Assembly: GCF_020171655.1 (NCBI RefSeq)
Contig: NZ_JAIVAC010000001.1
Location: forward strand, 1,798,001-1,862,000
Direction: 5' to 3'
DNA length: 64,000 nucleotides
Origin: Exiguobacterium aestuarii
GTDB lineage: Bacteria; Bacillota; Bacilli; Exiguobacteriales; Exiguobacteriaceae
Positions 16,398 to 26,196 of the stretch are shown piece by piece. The notes beneath the pieces were generated by a model that saw nothing but the letters and a program-made list of their open reading frames with translations, made no database searches and was not told the origin of the DNA. A program made the position numbers and the translations under genes. Numbering within the stretch: position 1 is the stretch's first letter; the number at the start of each line of letters is the position of its first letter.

Positions 16398-16834
16398 TTC
16401 GATTCGTATGCGCTCATCTTGTCGACACGGTTTGAATGGCGACCGCCTTCAAAGTCCGTCTCGAGCCACGTCGCCACCAAGTCGACCGCAAGGCCAGGTC
16501 CGATGACACGCTCGCCCATCGTCATGATGTTCGAGTCGTTATGCTGACGTGTCGCTTTCGCACTGAATGAGTCATGAACGAGTGCCGCACGAATCCCTTT
16601 GACTTTGTTCGCTGCAATCCCGATTCCGATTCCTGTACCGCAAATCAAGATTCCGCGATCGAATTCGCCTGCCGCGACAGCTTCTGCGACCGGAATGGCT
16701 ACGTCTGGGTAGTCAATCGAGTCAGCCGAGTGCGTGCCAAAGTCTTTATACTCATGTCCGAGTTCCTCAAGCAATGCTACGATGTCTCTCTTTAAGTTGA
16801 ATCCGCCGTGATCGGCGCCAATTGCAATTTTCAT
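16394..16834 (-). CDS. rpiB: Ribose 5-phosphate isomerase B
   Basis: 146 aa. It interconverts ribose 5-phosphate and ribulose 5-phosphate in the pentose phosphate pathway. Conserved GADHGG and the catalytic Cys65 in ILICGTGIG are present, and DYPD binds substrate. It overlaps the ywlG start and follows the arginine phosphatase gene after four bases, forming an operon (ywlC-ywlE-rpiB-ywlG) with the Bacillus order. Confidence 0.96.
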   Translation of the reverse strand: MKIAIGADHGGFNLKRDIVALLEELGHEYKDFGTHSADSIDYPDVAIPVAEAVAAGEFDRGILICGTGIGIGIAANKVKGIRAALVHDSFSAKATRQHNDSNIMTMGERVIGPGLAVDLVATWLETDFEGGRHSNRVDKMSAYESK

Positions 16835-16838
16835 TCGT

Positions 16839-17339
16839 TCATTCCCCCGTCTTCTTTGGTAGGCGTCTCGGTGGTTTCGTCACCTTTGACCCATCATTCG
16901 TTAATTTTAGCACAAGTCGATTCACGAGTGGCTCGAGTTCGTTTCGCACTTGACGATACACATTCATCGAACCGCCGAACGGGTCGTTGATGTCTCGCTC
17001 AAGCCCTGTCACGAATTCGTAGAGCGTGTACGTCCGCTCCGCCAAATCCGGGTATGTATCCCGAATTTGTTCACGGTGCGCACGTGTCATCGTCAAGATG
17101 ATGTCCGCCCAATTGCCTAACACCTCATCGAACGTCTGGGTGACGTGATCGAGCTCAATCCCACGTTCTCTGAGAACTTGCAGTGCATTTTCAGAAGCAT
17201 CGAATCCTTGCATCGTCCGTAGACCGGCTGAGCGAATATCAAACTCGTCCCCAGTCATTTTCGAACGGAGCAAGGCCATCGCCATCGGGCTTCGGCACGT
17301 GTTGCCACTACATATGAATAATACGCGTTTCATTGACAT
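16839..17339 (-). CDS. ywlE: Low molecular weight protein arginine phosphatase, YwlE-like
   Basis: 166 aa. The P-loop CSGNTCRS at residues 10-17 has nucleophile Cys10. Thr14 follows the pattern that gives YwlE specificity for phospho-arginine; tyrosine phosphatases have Ile or Leu there. The Asp general acid is in DPFGG. YwlE reverses McsB arginine phosphorylation and so affects CtsR and ClpCP. The first of two in-frame ATGs is chosen because it is 7 bases from AGGAGG. Confidence 0.92.
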   Translation of the reverse strand: MSMKRVLFICSGNTCRSPMAMALLRSKMTGDEFDIRSAGLRTMQGFDASENALQVLRERGIELDHVTQTFDEVLGNWADIILTMTRAHREQIRDTYPDLAERTYTLYEFVTGLERDINDPFGGSMNVYRQVRNELEPLVNRLVLKLTNDGSKVTKPPRRLPKKTGE

Positions 17340-17360
17340 CGCGTGTCCTCCTCTATGTCT

Positions 17361-18371
17361 TTAGGCATCTTTCGTCGGGTGAACGACCTTCCCTCCCGCC
17401 GCTTTGTACAAGCGGTTGTAAACGGCTAAGGCGACCCCGACCGGTTCAATCTTGTTCACATAAATCTCATCGACGTCCGTTTCATCAAATCGACGAAGGG
17501 CATCGTATAAACGTTGCGCCGCCACTTCCATCGAAGTACCGAGGGAATAGGTGACATCAGCCATTGTCGGCTCTTCATCGAATACGAGTGCACCGATCCG
17601 CAATCCCGTTTGCTTCCGCTCCTCGATGACACGTTGCAAATCCTGACGTGTGCCATCAACTAAAAAGACGGGCGCCGTTGGGGCATAATGCGTGTATTTC
17701 ATTCCCGGTGATCGTGGTGCGGCTTTGTCGTCACTCAAATTGGCATCTAAGGCAACCGGTCCGATGACAGCTTCGATTTCTTCTCGCGTCACGCCACCCG
17801 GTCGTAAAATCGTCACCGTGTCACCCGTACAATCGATGACGGTTGACTCGACGCCGATTCCAGTTGGTCCTCCATCGACAATCCCCGCAATCCGCCCGGC
17901 CAAATCGTCAGCCACATGTTGAGCGGTCGTCGGAGACGGACGCCCGGAACGGTTCGCACTTGGTGCCGCAAGTCCTAAGCCTGACTCGCGAATCAACTCA
18001 AGTGCCGCCGAATGATTCGGCATCCGAAGTCCGATGGAATCCAGTCCTGCGGTCACGAGCGATGAGGCTCGGCCGTTTGAAGGCAAGATGATCGTCAAAG
18101 CGCCTGGCCAAAACGCATCCATCAAGCGCTTGGCAACGGGAGGAATCGTATCGACAAACAACTTCGTTTGTTCGATTGAAGCGATATGGACGATGAGTGG
18201 GTTATCCGACGGTCGGCCCTTCGCCTCAAAAATCTTGCGAATCGCCACATCATTCATGGCGTCCCCTGCGAGACCATAGACCGTTTCTGTCGGCATAGCG
18301 ATGATTTCACCCGCTTGAAGAAGACGTACCCCATCTTCAATCTCATTCGATTTAATCCATTTCGTTTCCAT
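17361..18371 (-). CDS. ywlC: L-threonylcarbamoyladenylate synthase (Sua5/YwlC)
   Basis: 336 aa. The N-terminal YrdC/TsaC domain has PTETVYGLAGDA and KGRPSDNPLIVHI. The C-terminal Sua5 domain begins after the linker with SPGMKYTHYAP. It makes threonylcarbamoyl-AMP for the t6A modification of tRNAs reading ANN codons. The ATG at 18371 has a GGGAAGGG site and overlaps the 3' end of prmC by 20 bases; a TTG two codons upstream is less likely. Confidence 0.95.
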   Translation of the reverse strand: METKWIKSNEIEDGVRLLQAGEIIAMPTETVYGLAGDAMNDVAIRKIFEAKGRPSDNPLIVHIASIEQTKLFVDTIPPVAKRLMDAFWPGALTIILPSNGRASSLVTAGLDSIGLRMPNHSAALELIRESGLGLAAPSANRSGRPSPTTAQHVADDLAGRIAGIVDGGPTGIGVESTVIDCTGDTVTILRPGGVTREEIEAVIGPVALDANLSDDKAAPRSPGMKYTHYAPTAPVFLVDGTRQDLQRVIEERKQTGLRIGALVFDEEPTMADVTYSLGTSMEVAAQRLYDALRRFDETDVDEIYVNKIEPVGVALAVYNRLYKAAGGKVVHPTKDA

Positions 18372-19212
18372 ACGCAATCCCTTCCCTTACGGCATAGACG
18401 ATACGGTCCTTGCCGTTTATATCTTTTAAAATACCCGTTTCTGCTTCAGGATAACGTTCAGACAGTAATGATTTCACATCTTGTCCTTGGTTATACCCGA
18501 TTTCAAACGCAATCAATTGCCAATCGGCACGTAAGACGCGCACTGACTCTGAAATCAGTTGGCGATACATATCGAGCCCATCCGCTCCGCCAAAAAGAGC
18601 GAGGTGTGGTTCATAACCAACAACCGTCTCATCTAATAGAACGTCAGCCTCGATATATGGTGGGTTCGAGACGAGAATTCGAATCGATTGATCGGCAATC
18701 GGGGCGAGCCCGTCTCCTTCATAAAAGCGTACATTCGCACCGAGCGCTTCCGCATTCCGTTTCGCGACCGCAATCGCTTCCGGGGAAATATCGACCGTCT
18801 GTACCCGGACACCGAGTTCTAAACTGAGCGTGATCGCAATCGCTCCGCTCCCTGTTCCAATATCCACGATTTCATCGTCCGCTACGTGACGAATTTGTCC
18901 GAGAAGCCAGTCAATCAATTCTTCTGTTTCCGGTCTTGGGATCAAGACGTCCCGATTCACTTCGAACGAGCGACCATAAAACGGTGCCTGTCCGATCACG
19001 TGTTGCACGGGTTCTCCAGTCAATAGACGCTCGATTCCAGCTTCGAACCGTTCCGCTTCATCCGTGGATAGTTCATCCGACAATCGAATGAGGAGACCCG
19101 TCCGGTCGACATCGAGCACGTGCATGAGCCACCATTCGGCAGCCGCACGGTCACGCCCGGCCTCTTGAAGCCGCTCTTCTGTCTGCTTAAGTAGCGCAGC
19201 GACACGCATCAT
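18352..19212 (-). CDS. prmC: Peptide chain release factor N5-glutamine methyltransferase
   Basis: 286 aa. It methylates the Gln of the GGQ motif in RF1 and RF2. The SAM-binding motif reads [12 protein letters not shown] and the catalytic motif NPPY is in LVSNPPYIE. It overlaps the stop of prfA, its substrate gene, by four bases, a conserved arrangement in Bacilli. Confidence 0.96.
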   Translation of the reverse strand: MMRVAALLKQTEERLQEAGRDRAAAEWWLMHVLDVDRTGLLIRLSDELSTDEAERFEAGIERLLTGEPVQHVIGQAPFYGRSFEVNRDVLIPRPETEELIDWLLGQIRHVADDEIVDIGTGSGAIAITLSLELGVRVQTVDISPEAIAVAKRNAEALGANVRFYEGDGLAPIADQSIRILVSNPPYIEADVLLDETVVGYEPHLALFGGADGLDMYRQLISESVRVLRADWQLIAFEIGYNQGQDVKSLLSERYPEAETGILKDINGKDRIVYAVREGIAYGNEMD

Positions 19213-20279
19213 TCCGCATCCTCCATGAGACGTGCCTGTTCATCCATGATGAGGGCGTCAATGATGTCCTCGAGTTCACCCGCTAATACACGATCTAACT
19301 TTTGGAGCGTCAATCCGATACGGTGATCGGTGACACGACTTTGTGGGAAGTTATACGTGCGAATTCGTTCAGAGCGGTCCCCTGTCCCGACAGCAGATTT
19401 CCGCTGTGCCGACAGTTCTTCCATATGCTCGCTTTGCATCTTGTCATATAGGCGTGCTCGAAGGACCTTCATCGCCTTGTCTTTGTTTTTATGTTGCGAT
19501 TTCTCGTCCTGACACGAGACGACGAGACCAGACGGGATGTGTGTCAAGCGGACAGCGGACTGCGTCGTGTTGACGGACTGTCCCCCTGGACCTGACGAAG
19601 TGAACGTATCGACACGTACATCTTTCATATCGATGTGCACCTCGACATCTTCCGCTTCAGGTAAGACGGCAACCGTCGCCGTAGACGTATGAATCCGTCC
19701 ACCTGACTCCGTCGACGGGACGCGTTGTACACGATGCGCGCCGTTCTCAAATTTGAGCTTTGAATAGGCACCTGCCCCGTTGATCATGAACGTGACTTCT
19801 TTGAACCCACCGAGTTCGGTATAGTTCGCGTCAATCAGTTCAACTTTCCAGTTTTGACGCTCGGCGAAGCGCGTGTACATCTTATATAAATCGCCTGCGA
19901 AAAGGGCTGCCTCGTCTCCTCCTGCTGCACCCCGGACTTCGACGATGACGTTCTTATCATCGTTCGGGTCTTTCGGAAGCAGTAAAATCCGCAACTTCGC
20001 TTCTAACTCTTTCACTTCCGGCTCTAAGAGGTTCATCTCTTCTTTAGCAAGCTCGCGCATGTCGGCGTCGAGCGTTCGGTCTTCGAGCATCGCCTTCGCT
20101 TCTTTGAACGCCTCGCTCTTTTCTTTATATTGACGATACATCTGTACCGTCTCTTCTAACTGCGCCTGTTCTTTCGAATATTGTCTCAACTTCGTCGAGT
20201 CGCTGAGCACTTCTGGGTCGGCGAGCATTTCATTCAATTGCATATAGCGATCTTCTAATACACTTAAACGGTCAAACAT
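19209..20279 (-). CDS. prfA: Peptide chain release factor 1
   Basis: 356 aa from the ATG after AAAGGACGG. It recognises UAA and UAG stop codons and triggers peptide release. The GGQ motif is in SGPGGQSVN, and codon recognition falls in the HIPSGLV region. The minus-strand sequence just upstream has a TATAAT at 20318-20323 without a clear -35 box, after the tdk terminator. Confidence 0.97.
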   Translation of the reverse strand: MFDRLSVLEDRYMQLNEMLADPEVLSDSTKLRQYSKEQAQLEETVQMYRQYKEKSEAFKEAKAMLEDRTLDADMRELAKEEMNLLEPEVKELEAKLRILLLPKDPNDDKNVIVEVRGAAGGDEAALFAGDLYKMYTRFAERQNWKVELIDANYTELGGFKEVTFMINGAGAYSKLKFENGAHRVQRVPSTESGGRIHTSTATVAVLPEAEDVEVHIDMKDVRVDTFTSSGPGGQSVNTTQSAVRLTHIPSGLVVSCQDEKSQHKNKDKAMKVLRARLYDKMQSEHMEELSAQRKSAVGTGDRSERIRTYNFPQSRVTDHRIGLTLQKLDRVLAGELEDIIDALIMDEQARLMEDAE

Positions 20280-20324
20280 AATGATCCGTCCTTTCTCCGT
20301 CAAATCAAACTCTATCTATTATAG

Positions 20325-20354
20325 CAAAAAAACGGACCGCCGAGGGCGGTCCGT
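20325..20354 (-). terminator. Rho-independent terminator after tdk
   Basis: 10-bp GC-rich stem (20332-20341 with 20345-20354, ACGGACCGCC), three-base loop, followed on the minus strand by seven T. Confidence 0.93.
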
Positions 20355-20361
20355 CGATTCA

Positions 20362-20973
20362 TCAGTCTGCCACCGTATGGCGGACCGGATGTGGTTTATT
20401 CGGTACGTCATGACAATGACGGCATCGCGGTTCGTACGACTCCGAAGCCCCAACCAAGATGACTGGGTCTTCATAACGAGCCGGCTGTCCGTCAATCAAG
20501 CGCTGCGTCCGTGAAGCTGGTGCACCACAAGACAAGCAAATCGCCTGCAGTTTCGTCACAAACTCTGCACGCGACAACAGCTCAGGCATCATCGTGAACG
20601 GTTCACCTCGGAAGTCCATATCGAGTCCGGCACAGATGACGCGTTTGTCCTCATTCGCGAGCTGTTCGATGACATCGACAATCCCTTCGTCAAAGAACTG
20701 TACCTCATCAATTGCGATGACTTGCGTTTCTTCGCGCACGGCATCGTATAAGTCTTGGCTCGACGCGACGGGTACCGCCACGACCGAGTTGCCCGTATGT
20801 GAGACGACGTTCTCTTCATGATACCGGTCGTCGATTGCTGGTTTGAACACTTGGACCGGAATCTTTCCATAGTGAGCTCGGCGGACACGGCGAATCAATT
20901 CCTCCGACTTCCCTGAAAACATACTCCCACAAATCACTTCAATCCAACCATATCGGTTCGTCACATGCATCAT
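20362..20973 (-). CDS. tdk: Thymidine kinase
   Basis: 203 aa. Phosphorylates thymidine with ATP in salvage. The Walker A is GSMFSGKS, the DEVQFFDE motif holds the catalytic Glu, and a C-terminal zinc site has CLSCG and CRHCH. It has its own terminator, separating it from prfA downstream, although the gene order matches Bacillus. Confidence 0.96.
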   Translation of the reverse strand: MMHVTNRYGWIEVICGSMFSGKSEELIRRVRRAHYGKIPVQVFKPAIDDRYHEENVVSHTGNSVVAVPVASSQDLYDAVREETQVIAIDEVQFFDEGIVDVIEQLANEDKRVICAGLDMDFRGEPFTMMPELLSRAEFVTKLQAICLSCGAPASRTQRLIDGQPARYEDPVILVGASESYEPRCRHCHDVPNKPHPVRHTVAD

Positions 20974-21079
20974 TGTTCTTCGCCCTCTCCATCGATAATC
21001 GCTTTCCGATTATACCTATCTTTCGAGTTGAGGAAAAGGGTTGACTTCTTCCAAATTCTCTTTGAAGTGAATCTGTCCT

Positions 21080-22303
21080 TTACTCGTCAGCTTTCGCTTC
21101 TTTTTGCACATCAATTAATTTCAATTTACGTGCGAGTGGCCGGATCGTGAGACCGTGTAACGTTACGGAAAGGAAGACGAGTCCGAGCGTGAGCGGTAAC
21201 ATTTGCTTCGCATCGTCAATCCCAAGATGAGCGACTTCTTCAGCAAAGAATCCAGCGACCGTCATCGCGACGATTCCACGCGGTGCAATCCAGCCGATAA
21301 ACCCTCGTTCCGCTAGCGGCAATCCCGCACCGACGGTCGACAAGTAAATAGCCACTGGGCGAACCAAGAAGAGAATCCCGGCAATCGTCAAGAGCAGCGG
21401 CCATTGGAAGATATTTAAGAGCTCTGCGCGTGAAAGTGACGCCGTCAATAAGATAAAGACAGACGAAATGAGCAAGATTGAAATGTCTTCTTTAAACGAT
21501 TGCAGTTCTTCGATAATCTCTTCGTCCCGATGTTTCGTATTGGCCATCGTCATCCCCATCGCCGTCACGGCGAGAAGACCGACTTCATGCATCATGAGTT
21601 CGCTGAGCGAGAACAAAATGAGGACGGCCGTCAATGTGACCGAGGCACGCAGGTAACGTGGTACTTTCTCCGCGACAAACCACCCCATGAGGAGATGCCC
21701 AAACAAGTACCCGAGTCCGATCCCGACAATACAAGCACCGGCAAACAAGAGCTGCATCCATAAGTCCATTCCTTCATATACGATGTATCCGAGCCGGACG
21801 ACGAAGAGCCCGAGCAGCGCCCCGACCGGATCGACGATAATCCCTTCCCACTTCAAAATCGCTCCGACGCGATCTTTCAAGTGTGCTTGTCGTAATAGCG
21901 GGATGACGACGGTTGGTCCTGTCACGACGAAGAGTGCGCCCATCGTCCACGCGACGACCCAATGCAATCCTCCGACGTGTTGAATGAGTAGCGACATTCC
22001 GACGAATGACAGCGCGACTCCCACCGTGACGATGCGGACGATCGACCGTCGGAATTGATTGATCTCGCTAAAGTGAAGCCCGAGACTTCCTTCGAATAAG
22101 ATGATGGCGACGGCAAACGAAATGATGGGACTATATAAATCCCCTAGTAGTTCACGCGGATCAAACAGCCCAAGAATCGGACCTGCCAACACCCCGGCGA
22201 GTGTCATAATGATAATTGCCGGAATTTGATAACGCCATGCCAACCATTGTGACATGATGCCGACCCCGATTAACAAGCTGATACTGATGAGTATAAGTTC
22301 CAT
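21080..22303 (-). CDS. Cation:proton antiporter, CPA1 (NhaP) family
   Basis: 407 aa with about 12 membrane spans. The region VDPVGALLG is the Asp-bearing core of the transport site, and GWIAPRGIVAMTVAGFFAEE is typical of bacterial CPA1/NhaP antiporters. It lacks the C-terminal TrkA domain seen in many relatives. The role is probably Na+ or K+/H+ exchange in pH and salt balance. This gene is not part of the Bacillus order and is inserted between tdk and L31. Confidence 0.88.
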   Translation of the reverse strand: MELILISISLLIGVGIMSQWLAWRYQIPAIIIMTLAGVLAGPILGLFDPRELLGDLYSPIISFAVAIILFEGSLGLHFSEINQFRRSIVRIVTVGVALSFVGMSLLIQHVGGLHWVVAWTMGALFVVTGPTVVIPLLRQAHLKDRVGAILKWEGIIVDPVGALLGLFVVRLGYIVYEGMDLWMQLLFAGACIVGIGLGYLFGHLLMGWFVAEKVPRYLRASVTLTAVLILFSLSELMMHEVGLLAVTAMGMTMANTKHRDEEIIEELQSFKEDISILLISSVFILLTASLSRAELLNIFQWPLLLTIAGILFLVRPVAIYLSTVGAGLPLAERGFIGWIAPRGIVAMTVAGFFAEEVAHLGIDDAKQMLPLTLGLVFLSVTLHGLTIRPLARKLKLIDVQKEAKADE

Positions 22304-22353
22304 AACGGCCCCCTAACGACAGTCTTTTGTCTCTTTACCCGCGTCTATGTAAC

Positions 22354-22384
22354 AAAAAACCGCCAAGGGCAATCCCTAGGCGGT
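22354..22384 (-). terminator. Rho-independent terminator after the L31 gene
   Basis: 11-bp stem with one mismatch (ACCGCC...GGCGGT, 22359-22384), followed on the minus strand by TTTTTTG. Confidence 0.88.
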
Positions 22385-22402
22385 GAGCATACAACTTTAC
22401 GA

Positions 22403-22645
22403 TTAACGTTGGTATTTCTTGTTGAAGCGCTCGATACGACCATCTGCAGATGCGAATTTCTGGCGACCTGTGTAGAACGGGTGCGAATCAGAAGATACAT
22501 CGACACGGATGAGTGGGTACTCGTTTCCATCTTCCATCGTGATTGTCTCGTTAGAGTAACGAGTTGAACCAGTGATGAATTTGAATTCTGTCGTCGAGTC
22601 CATGAATACGACTTTACGGTATTCTGGGTGGATTCCTTGTTTCAT
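22403..22645 (-). CDS. rpmE2: Ribosomal protein L31, type B
   Basis: 80 aa. The start [16 protein letters not shown] and the absence of the CXXC zinc pairs mark the zinc-free type B form (YtiA-like). In B. subtilis this chromosomal place behind rho is held by the zinc-binding type A form, and the zinc-free paralogue lies elsewhere under Zur control. No Zur-like palindrome was noticed upstream. A good AAGGAG site precedes the ATG. Confidence 0.96.
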   Translation of the reverse strand: MKQGIHPEYRKVVFMDSTTEFKFITGSTRYSNETITMEDGNEYPLIRVDVSSDSHPFYTGRQKFASADGRIERFNKKYQR

Positions 22646-22704
22646 TGCTTTTCAACTCCTTCGGCCCTAAGTATTCTTTCAACCTAGAGAAAGTTCACTA
22701 GAAT

Positions 22705-22733
22705 ATAATATCACCCTACTATAGGATTTACAA
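22705..22733 (-). promoter_or_regulatory. Sigma-A promoter of the L31 gene
   Basis: Minus strand TTGTAA (22728-22733), 17-bp spacer, TATTAT (22705-22710). It overlaps the 3' end of rho, so L31 can be expressed apart from rho. Confidence 0.65.
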
Positions 22734-24065
22734 GTCTGTTTTCGTTTTTTTCACCGGTCGTCTTTTTTTCTTATCTGCCTCTAACGCAGCGAAAAAGTCG
22801 AGGTTCGTTTTCGTCTCACGGACACGGCGTAAGAAGTGTTCGACAAAGTCCGAAGACTCGTTCATCGTGCGGCGAATCGTCCATAGTGAGTCGAGTTCGT
22901 CCTTGCCGAGTAACAGCTCTTCTTTCCGCGTCCCCGAACGACGAATATCGATTGCCGGGAAGATACGGCGTTCCGCCAATTTCCGATCCAGGTGGAGTTC
23001 CATATTCCCCGTTCCTTTGAATTCCTCATAGATGACGTCATCCATTCGTGAACCGGTATCGACGAGTGCGGTCGCAAGAATCGTCAAGCTACCTCCGTCT
23101 TCGATATTTCGGGCTGCCCCGAAGAATTTTTTCGGTTTGTGGAACGCTGCCGGGTCAATCCCCCCAGAGAGCGTCCGTCCGCTCGGCGGAACGGATAGGT
23201 TATACGCACGCGTCAATCGTGTGATGGAATCAAGTAAGATGACCACGTCTTTTTTATGTTCCACGAGACGCATCGCACGTTCGAGGACGAGCTCTGAAAT
23301 GCGCGCATGGTTTTCCGGTGTCTCATCAAACGTCGAAAAGGCCACGTCCGCATCCGGTACAGAACGTTGGATGTCGGTCACTTCCTCCGGTCGCTCATCG
23401 ATTAAAAGAATGATGAGTTCGACGTTCGGATGATTCGTCGTGATCGAGTTCGCAATTTCTTTTAAGAGCGAGGTTTTCCCCGCTTTCGGTGGTGCGACAA
23501 TCAATCCACGTTGTCCGAATCCGACTGGCGCAATCATATCCATGACACGTACTGAGAGATGTTTCGGCTCTGTCTCGAGCACCATCTGTTGTTCCGGGTA
23601 AATCGGCGTGAGCGCTGGGAAGTAATCGCGTGACCGCGTCGAGTCCGTCGACTCCCCGTTGACCGCCTCTACACTCAACAATCCTTGGAATCGTTCGTTC
23701 TCTTTCGGTTTGCGGACTTTCCCCGTCACGAGGTCCCCGTTTCGGAGGTTGAAACGACGAATTTGTGAAGCAGCGATGTAAATGTCTTCTGAAGATTGAG
23801 AGTAATTGATTGGTCGGAGGAAGCCAAATCCGCCGTCATTTTGCGACTGAGGATTCGGTGGAATGATTTCTAGAATACCTTCGAGGAAGTATAAATCTTT
23901 TGATTCGGCCTGAGATTTCAAAATTCGAAACATGAGCTCACGTTTCCGTGCTTCTCGGAAGTTTGGAACTTTGACTTCTTTGGCGATCTCATATAATTCT
24001 TTTAACGTCTTCGTCTCGAGTTCACGAAGCGTGTAATTTTTTGTCGGTTCTGTCTGTTGACTCAT
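22728..24065 (-). CDS. rho: Transcription termination factor Rho
   Basis: 445 aa. The N-terminal Rho domain (LRELETKTLKELYEIAKEV) is followed by the cold-shock RNA-binding fold (GFGFLR) and the RecA-like helicase with Walker A APPKAGKTSLL and Walker B VVILLDSITRL. The hexamer pulls on RNA to end transcription. The length is normal for Bacilli. It is preceded by a 384-bp intergenic region divergent to an NlpC/P60 gene. Confidence 0.97.
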   Translation of the reverse strand: MSQQTEPTKNYTLRELETKTLKELYEIAKEVKVPNFREARKRELMFRILKSQAESKDLYFLEGILEIIPPNPQSQNDGGFGFLRPINYSQSSEDIYIAASQIRRFNLRNGDLVTGKVRKPKENERFQGLLSVEAVNGESTDSTRSRDYFPALTPIYPEQQMVLETEPKHLSVRVMDMIAPVGFGQRGLIVAPPKAGKTSLLKEIANSITTNHPNVELIILLIDERPEEVTDIQRSVPDADVAFSTFDETPENHARISELVLERAMRLVEHKKDVVILLDSITRLTRAYNLSVPPSGRTLSGGIDPAAFHKPKKFFGAARNIEDGGSLTILATALVDTGSRMDDVIYEEFKGTGNMELHLDRKLAERRIFPAIDIRRSGTRKEELLLGKDELDSLWTIRRTMNESSDFVEHFLRRVRETKTNLDFFAALEADKKKRRPVKKTKTDL

Positions 24066-24449
24066 TCAAGTCACCTATCTTTCTACATTTCATTACAAGA
24101 AGTATTCAACTTGATTCTTTTTGTTCTGTCATCATCTAATCACATTTTCTTCGTGTCGTCACCGTGAAAAAACACCTTTTGTCTAACGGTTTCCCTCTTG
24201 TACAAATCCTTACACAATAATAGATGGTTTTGTAACAAAATAAGTACTATACCCACATATTGTTTCATTTCTGTTACAAGAAAACGCTTTTTTGACTTGT
24301 GATTGAAAAATGCCATCGGTCTTGCGCATGATATAGTTTATTTGCACAGGAAACCGGGTAATACTCGCAACTTGTGCTCGACTATTAAAATATTACTCGA
24401 CTTTGTCATATAATAACGATTTGATTTTAAAAACGGAGGGAATTACACA
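24066..24449. other. 384-bp AT-rich intergenic region between divergent rho and NlpC/P60 genes
   Basis: It holds the promoter for the NlpC/P60 gene close to that gene (TATAAT at 24409-24414, weak -35 TTAAAA at 24385) and a palindrome TTTTGT-A-ACAAAA (24228-24240). A second TGTTAC lies at 24275-24280. No open frame with a ribosome binding site and no hairpin terminator were seen. Confidence 0.5.
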
Positions 24450-25385
24450 ATGTTAAAGCGTATTGCATCTATCGTCGTCGCTGCTACTGTTGCTTTCTCG
24501 GGTCTCATGTTCTCAACTGGTGAACAAGCAGAAGCCGCTTCGAATACATCGGTTTATTCAAGGGTAAATTCTCTAAATATCCGTACTACTGCATCATTAA
24601 CATCTTCTAAAGTTGTTGGAAAAATGAACAGAGGACAATCTTATCAATATCTTGGCAAATCTGGTTCATTCTATAAGATCAACTACAAAGGTAGCACACG
24701 TTACGTTTCAGCTTCTTCAAAATATACATACACGAAGAGCACAAGTACAACGGTAAGCAAAACTTCTACTACTTCTACAAAATACAACACAGTAAAATCA
24801 AAAGTAAATTCATTAAATATTCGTTCGAGTGCGTCATTAAAATCGTCTGTGGTTGGAAAGATGAACAGCGGTCAGTCTTATAAGTATCTTGGAAAGACTG
24901 GATCTTTCTATAAAATCGATTATAAAGGTAAAACACGATACGTTTCAGCTTCTTCTAAATACACGACACTAAGCAGTTCGACTTCAACTACGAAAGCCAC
25001 TACTTCTCAGGCACCAACAGATGCTCGCTCAAAACTCGTTGCTGAATCGAAAAAGTACCTCGGTACACCTTACCGTTACGGTGGAACAACGACTGCTGGA
25101 TTTGACTGCTCAGGCTACACTGGACATGTTTACAAAAAAGCAATCGGCAAAACACTCCCACGTTCTTCACGCCAGCAATATGCAAGCGCGAAGAAAATTT
25201 CGAAGTCATCGATTCAAGCTGGCGACCTCGTCTTCTTCTCACACTCAGGTGGGACGATCCACCACGTTGGGATGGCACTTAGCAAAACACAAATGATCAA
25301 CTCAGAAACAGGTGGCGTGAAATACGCGAGCTTCACTTCTGGATACTGGGCACCACGTTACGTTGGCGCTGGATCATACCTCTAA
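24450..25385 (+). CDS. Secreted NlpC/P60 peptidoglycan hydrolase with two SH3 domains
   Basis: 311 aa. A signal peptide (cleavage likely after AEA, residues 27-29) is followed by two bacterial SH3 repeats (about 36-92 and 116-172) that share VNSLNIR, VGKMN.GQSY, LGK.GSFYKI.YKG and TRYVSASSKY. Low-complexity Ser/Thr linkers separate them. The NlpC/P60 domain (about 193-311) has the catalytic Cys220 in FDCSGY and His272 in HHVGM. Such enzymes are DL-endopeptidases that cut stem peptides during growth or separation. It is a single gene with its own promoter and a strong terminator. Confidence 0.93.
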   Translation: MLKRIASIVVAATVAFSGLMFSTGEQAEAASNTSVYSRVNSLNIRTTASLTSSKVVGKMNRGQSYQYLGKSGSFYKINYKGSTRYVSASSKYTYTKSTSTTVSKTSTTSTKYNTVKSKVNSLNIRSSASLKSSVVGKMNSGQSYKYLGKTGSFYKIDYKGKTRYVSASSKYTTLSSSTSTTKATTSQAPTDARSKLVAESKKYLGTPYRYGGTTTAGFDCSGYTGHVYKKAIGKTLPRSSRQQYASAKKISKSSIQAGDLVFFSHSGGTIHHVGMALSKTQMINSETGGVKYASFTSGYWAPRYVGAGSYL

Positions 25386-25394
25386 TACAACATC

Positions 25395-25428
25395 ACGACT
25401 CGGTTCATGGGAACCGAGTCGTTTTTTA
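25395..25428 (+). terminator. Rho-independent terminator after the NlpC/P60 gene
   Basis: Perfect 12-bp stem (25395-25406 with 25411-25422), ATGG loop, then TTTTTT. Confidence 0.93.
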
Positions 25429-26196
25429 TTTTTGCTTCAATGCCCCTCTCGCATTCGTCGCCGCGAAGACAATCATAAGTACACTCATCGTACCAGCAAC
25501 CGCGAGTCCTGCCGATAGAGCACCCCAATCAATCTCCGGTTGGGTCAAAACGGCCCGCATCCCTTCAAAAATGTACGTGGTCGGATTGAATGTCGCCGCC
25601 ACTTTCAACCACTCTGCCTCAATCAATTCTTTCGGAACGAACGTCGTCGATAAGAAAATGAGAGGGAAGAACAAAAGCGTACCTGCCTGCGCCGCTTGTG
25701 CATTCCGTGTCTTTAACGCGACGCCTACCGAATAGCCCGCAAATCCAAGGCCGAAGCCGATGGCGAGTAATACCGTGAAGAAAAAGCCGACCGCCCCGAC
25801 CGGAATCGTGAGACCGAGTAAAAACGCGACCGCAAAGATAAGTAGCGTTTGGACAAGTAACTGCAACATCCCGGCAATCATTGGTCCGAGCACGATCGCA
25901 GTCCGAGTCGCGGGAGTTAATAATAACCTCGCAAAATACCCACTCTCGATATCACGAACAAGCGCTTGTCCGGTCCCCCCTGCCCCACCGACCGCTCCTG
26001 ACACAATCGATACCGGTAAGATGAAGTTCAAGTAGTCACTTCCCTCGAACTGAGGAAGGGACGCCACGCTCGACAGTCCGCTCGTATACACGAGTAAAAA
26101 GAATACAGAGATGATCAAGTTCGGAATAAATGAAAACGGATTTCGGATCGTCGTGACCAAACTCCGTTTTGTGAATAACCACGTCTCAGTCCACAC
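25426..26196 (-). CDS. ABC transporter permease, DrrB/ABC-2 type
   Basis: 256 aa with six predicted membrane spans and the ABC-2 signature region (LLFFPLIFLSTTFVP, FNPTTYIFEGMRAVL) seen in daunorubicin-resistance DrrB permeases. The start is placed at a GTG eight bases after AAGGGGG; an ATG six codons upstream lacks a site. It overlaps the ATPase gene and forms a two-gene exporter. Substrate unknown; drug or lipid export is likely. Confidence 0.87.
   Translation of the reverse strand: MWTETWLFTKRSLVTTIRNPFSFIPNLIISVFFLLVYTSGLSSVASLPQFEGSDYLNFILPVSIVSGAVGGAGGTGQALVRDIESGYFARLLLTPATRTAIVLGPMIAGMLQLLVQTLLIFAVAFLLGLTIPVGAVGFFFTVLLAIGFGLGFAGYSVGVALKTRNAQAAQAGTLLFFPLIFLSTTFVPKELIEAEWLKVAATFNPTTYIFEGMRAVLTQPEIDWGALSAGLAVAGTMSVLMIVFAATNARGALKQK

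Noticed and set aside
22646-22727. Zur operator upstream of the type B L31 gene
   Set aside because: No TAAATCGTAATNATTACGATTTA-like palindrome is present; the region is explained by an ordinary promoter and leader.
24181-24300. WalR-type boxes upstream of the NlpC/P60 gene
   Set aside because: TGT-A/T-A elements occur, but none has the required pair with an 11-bp period.
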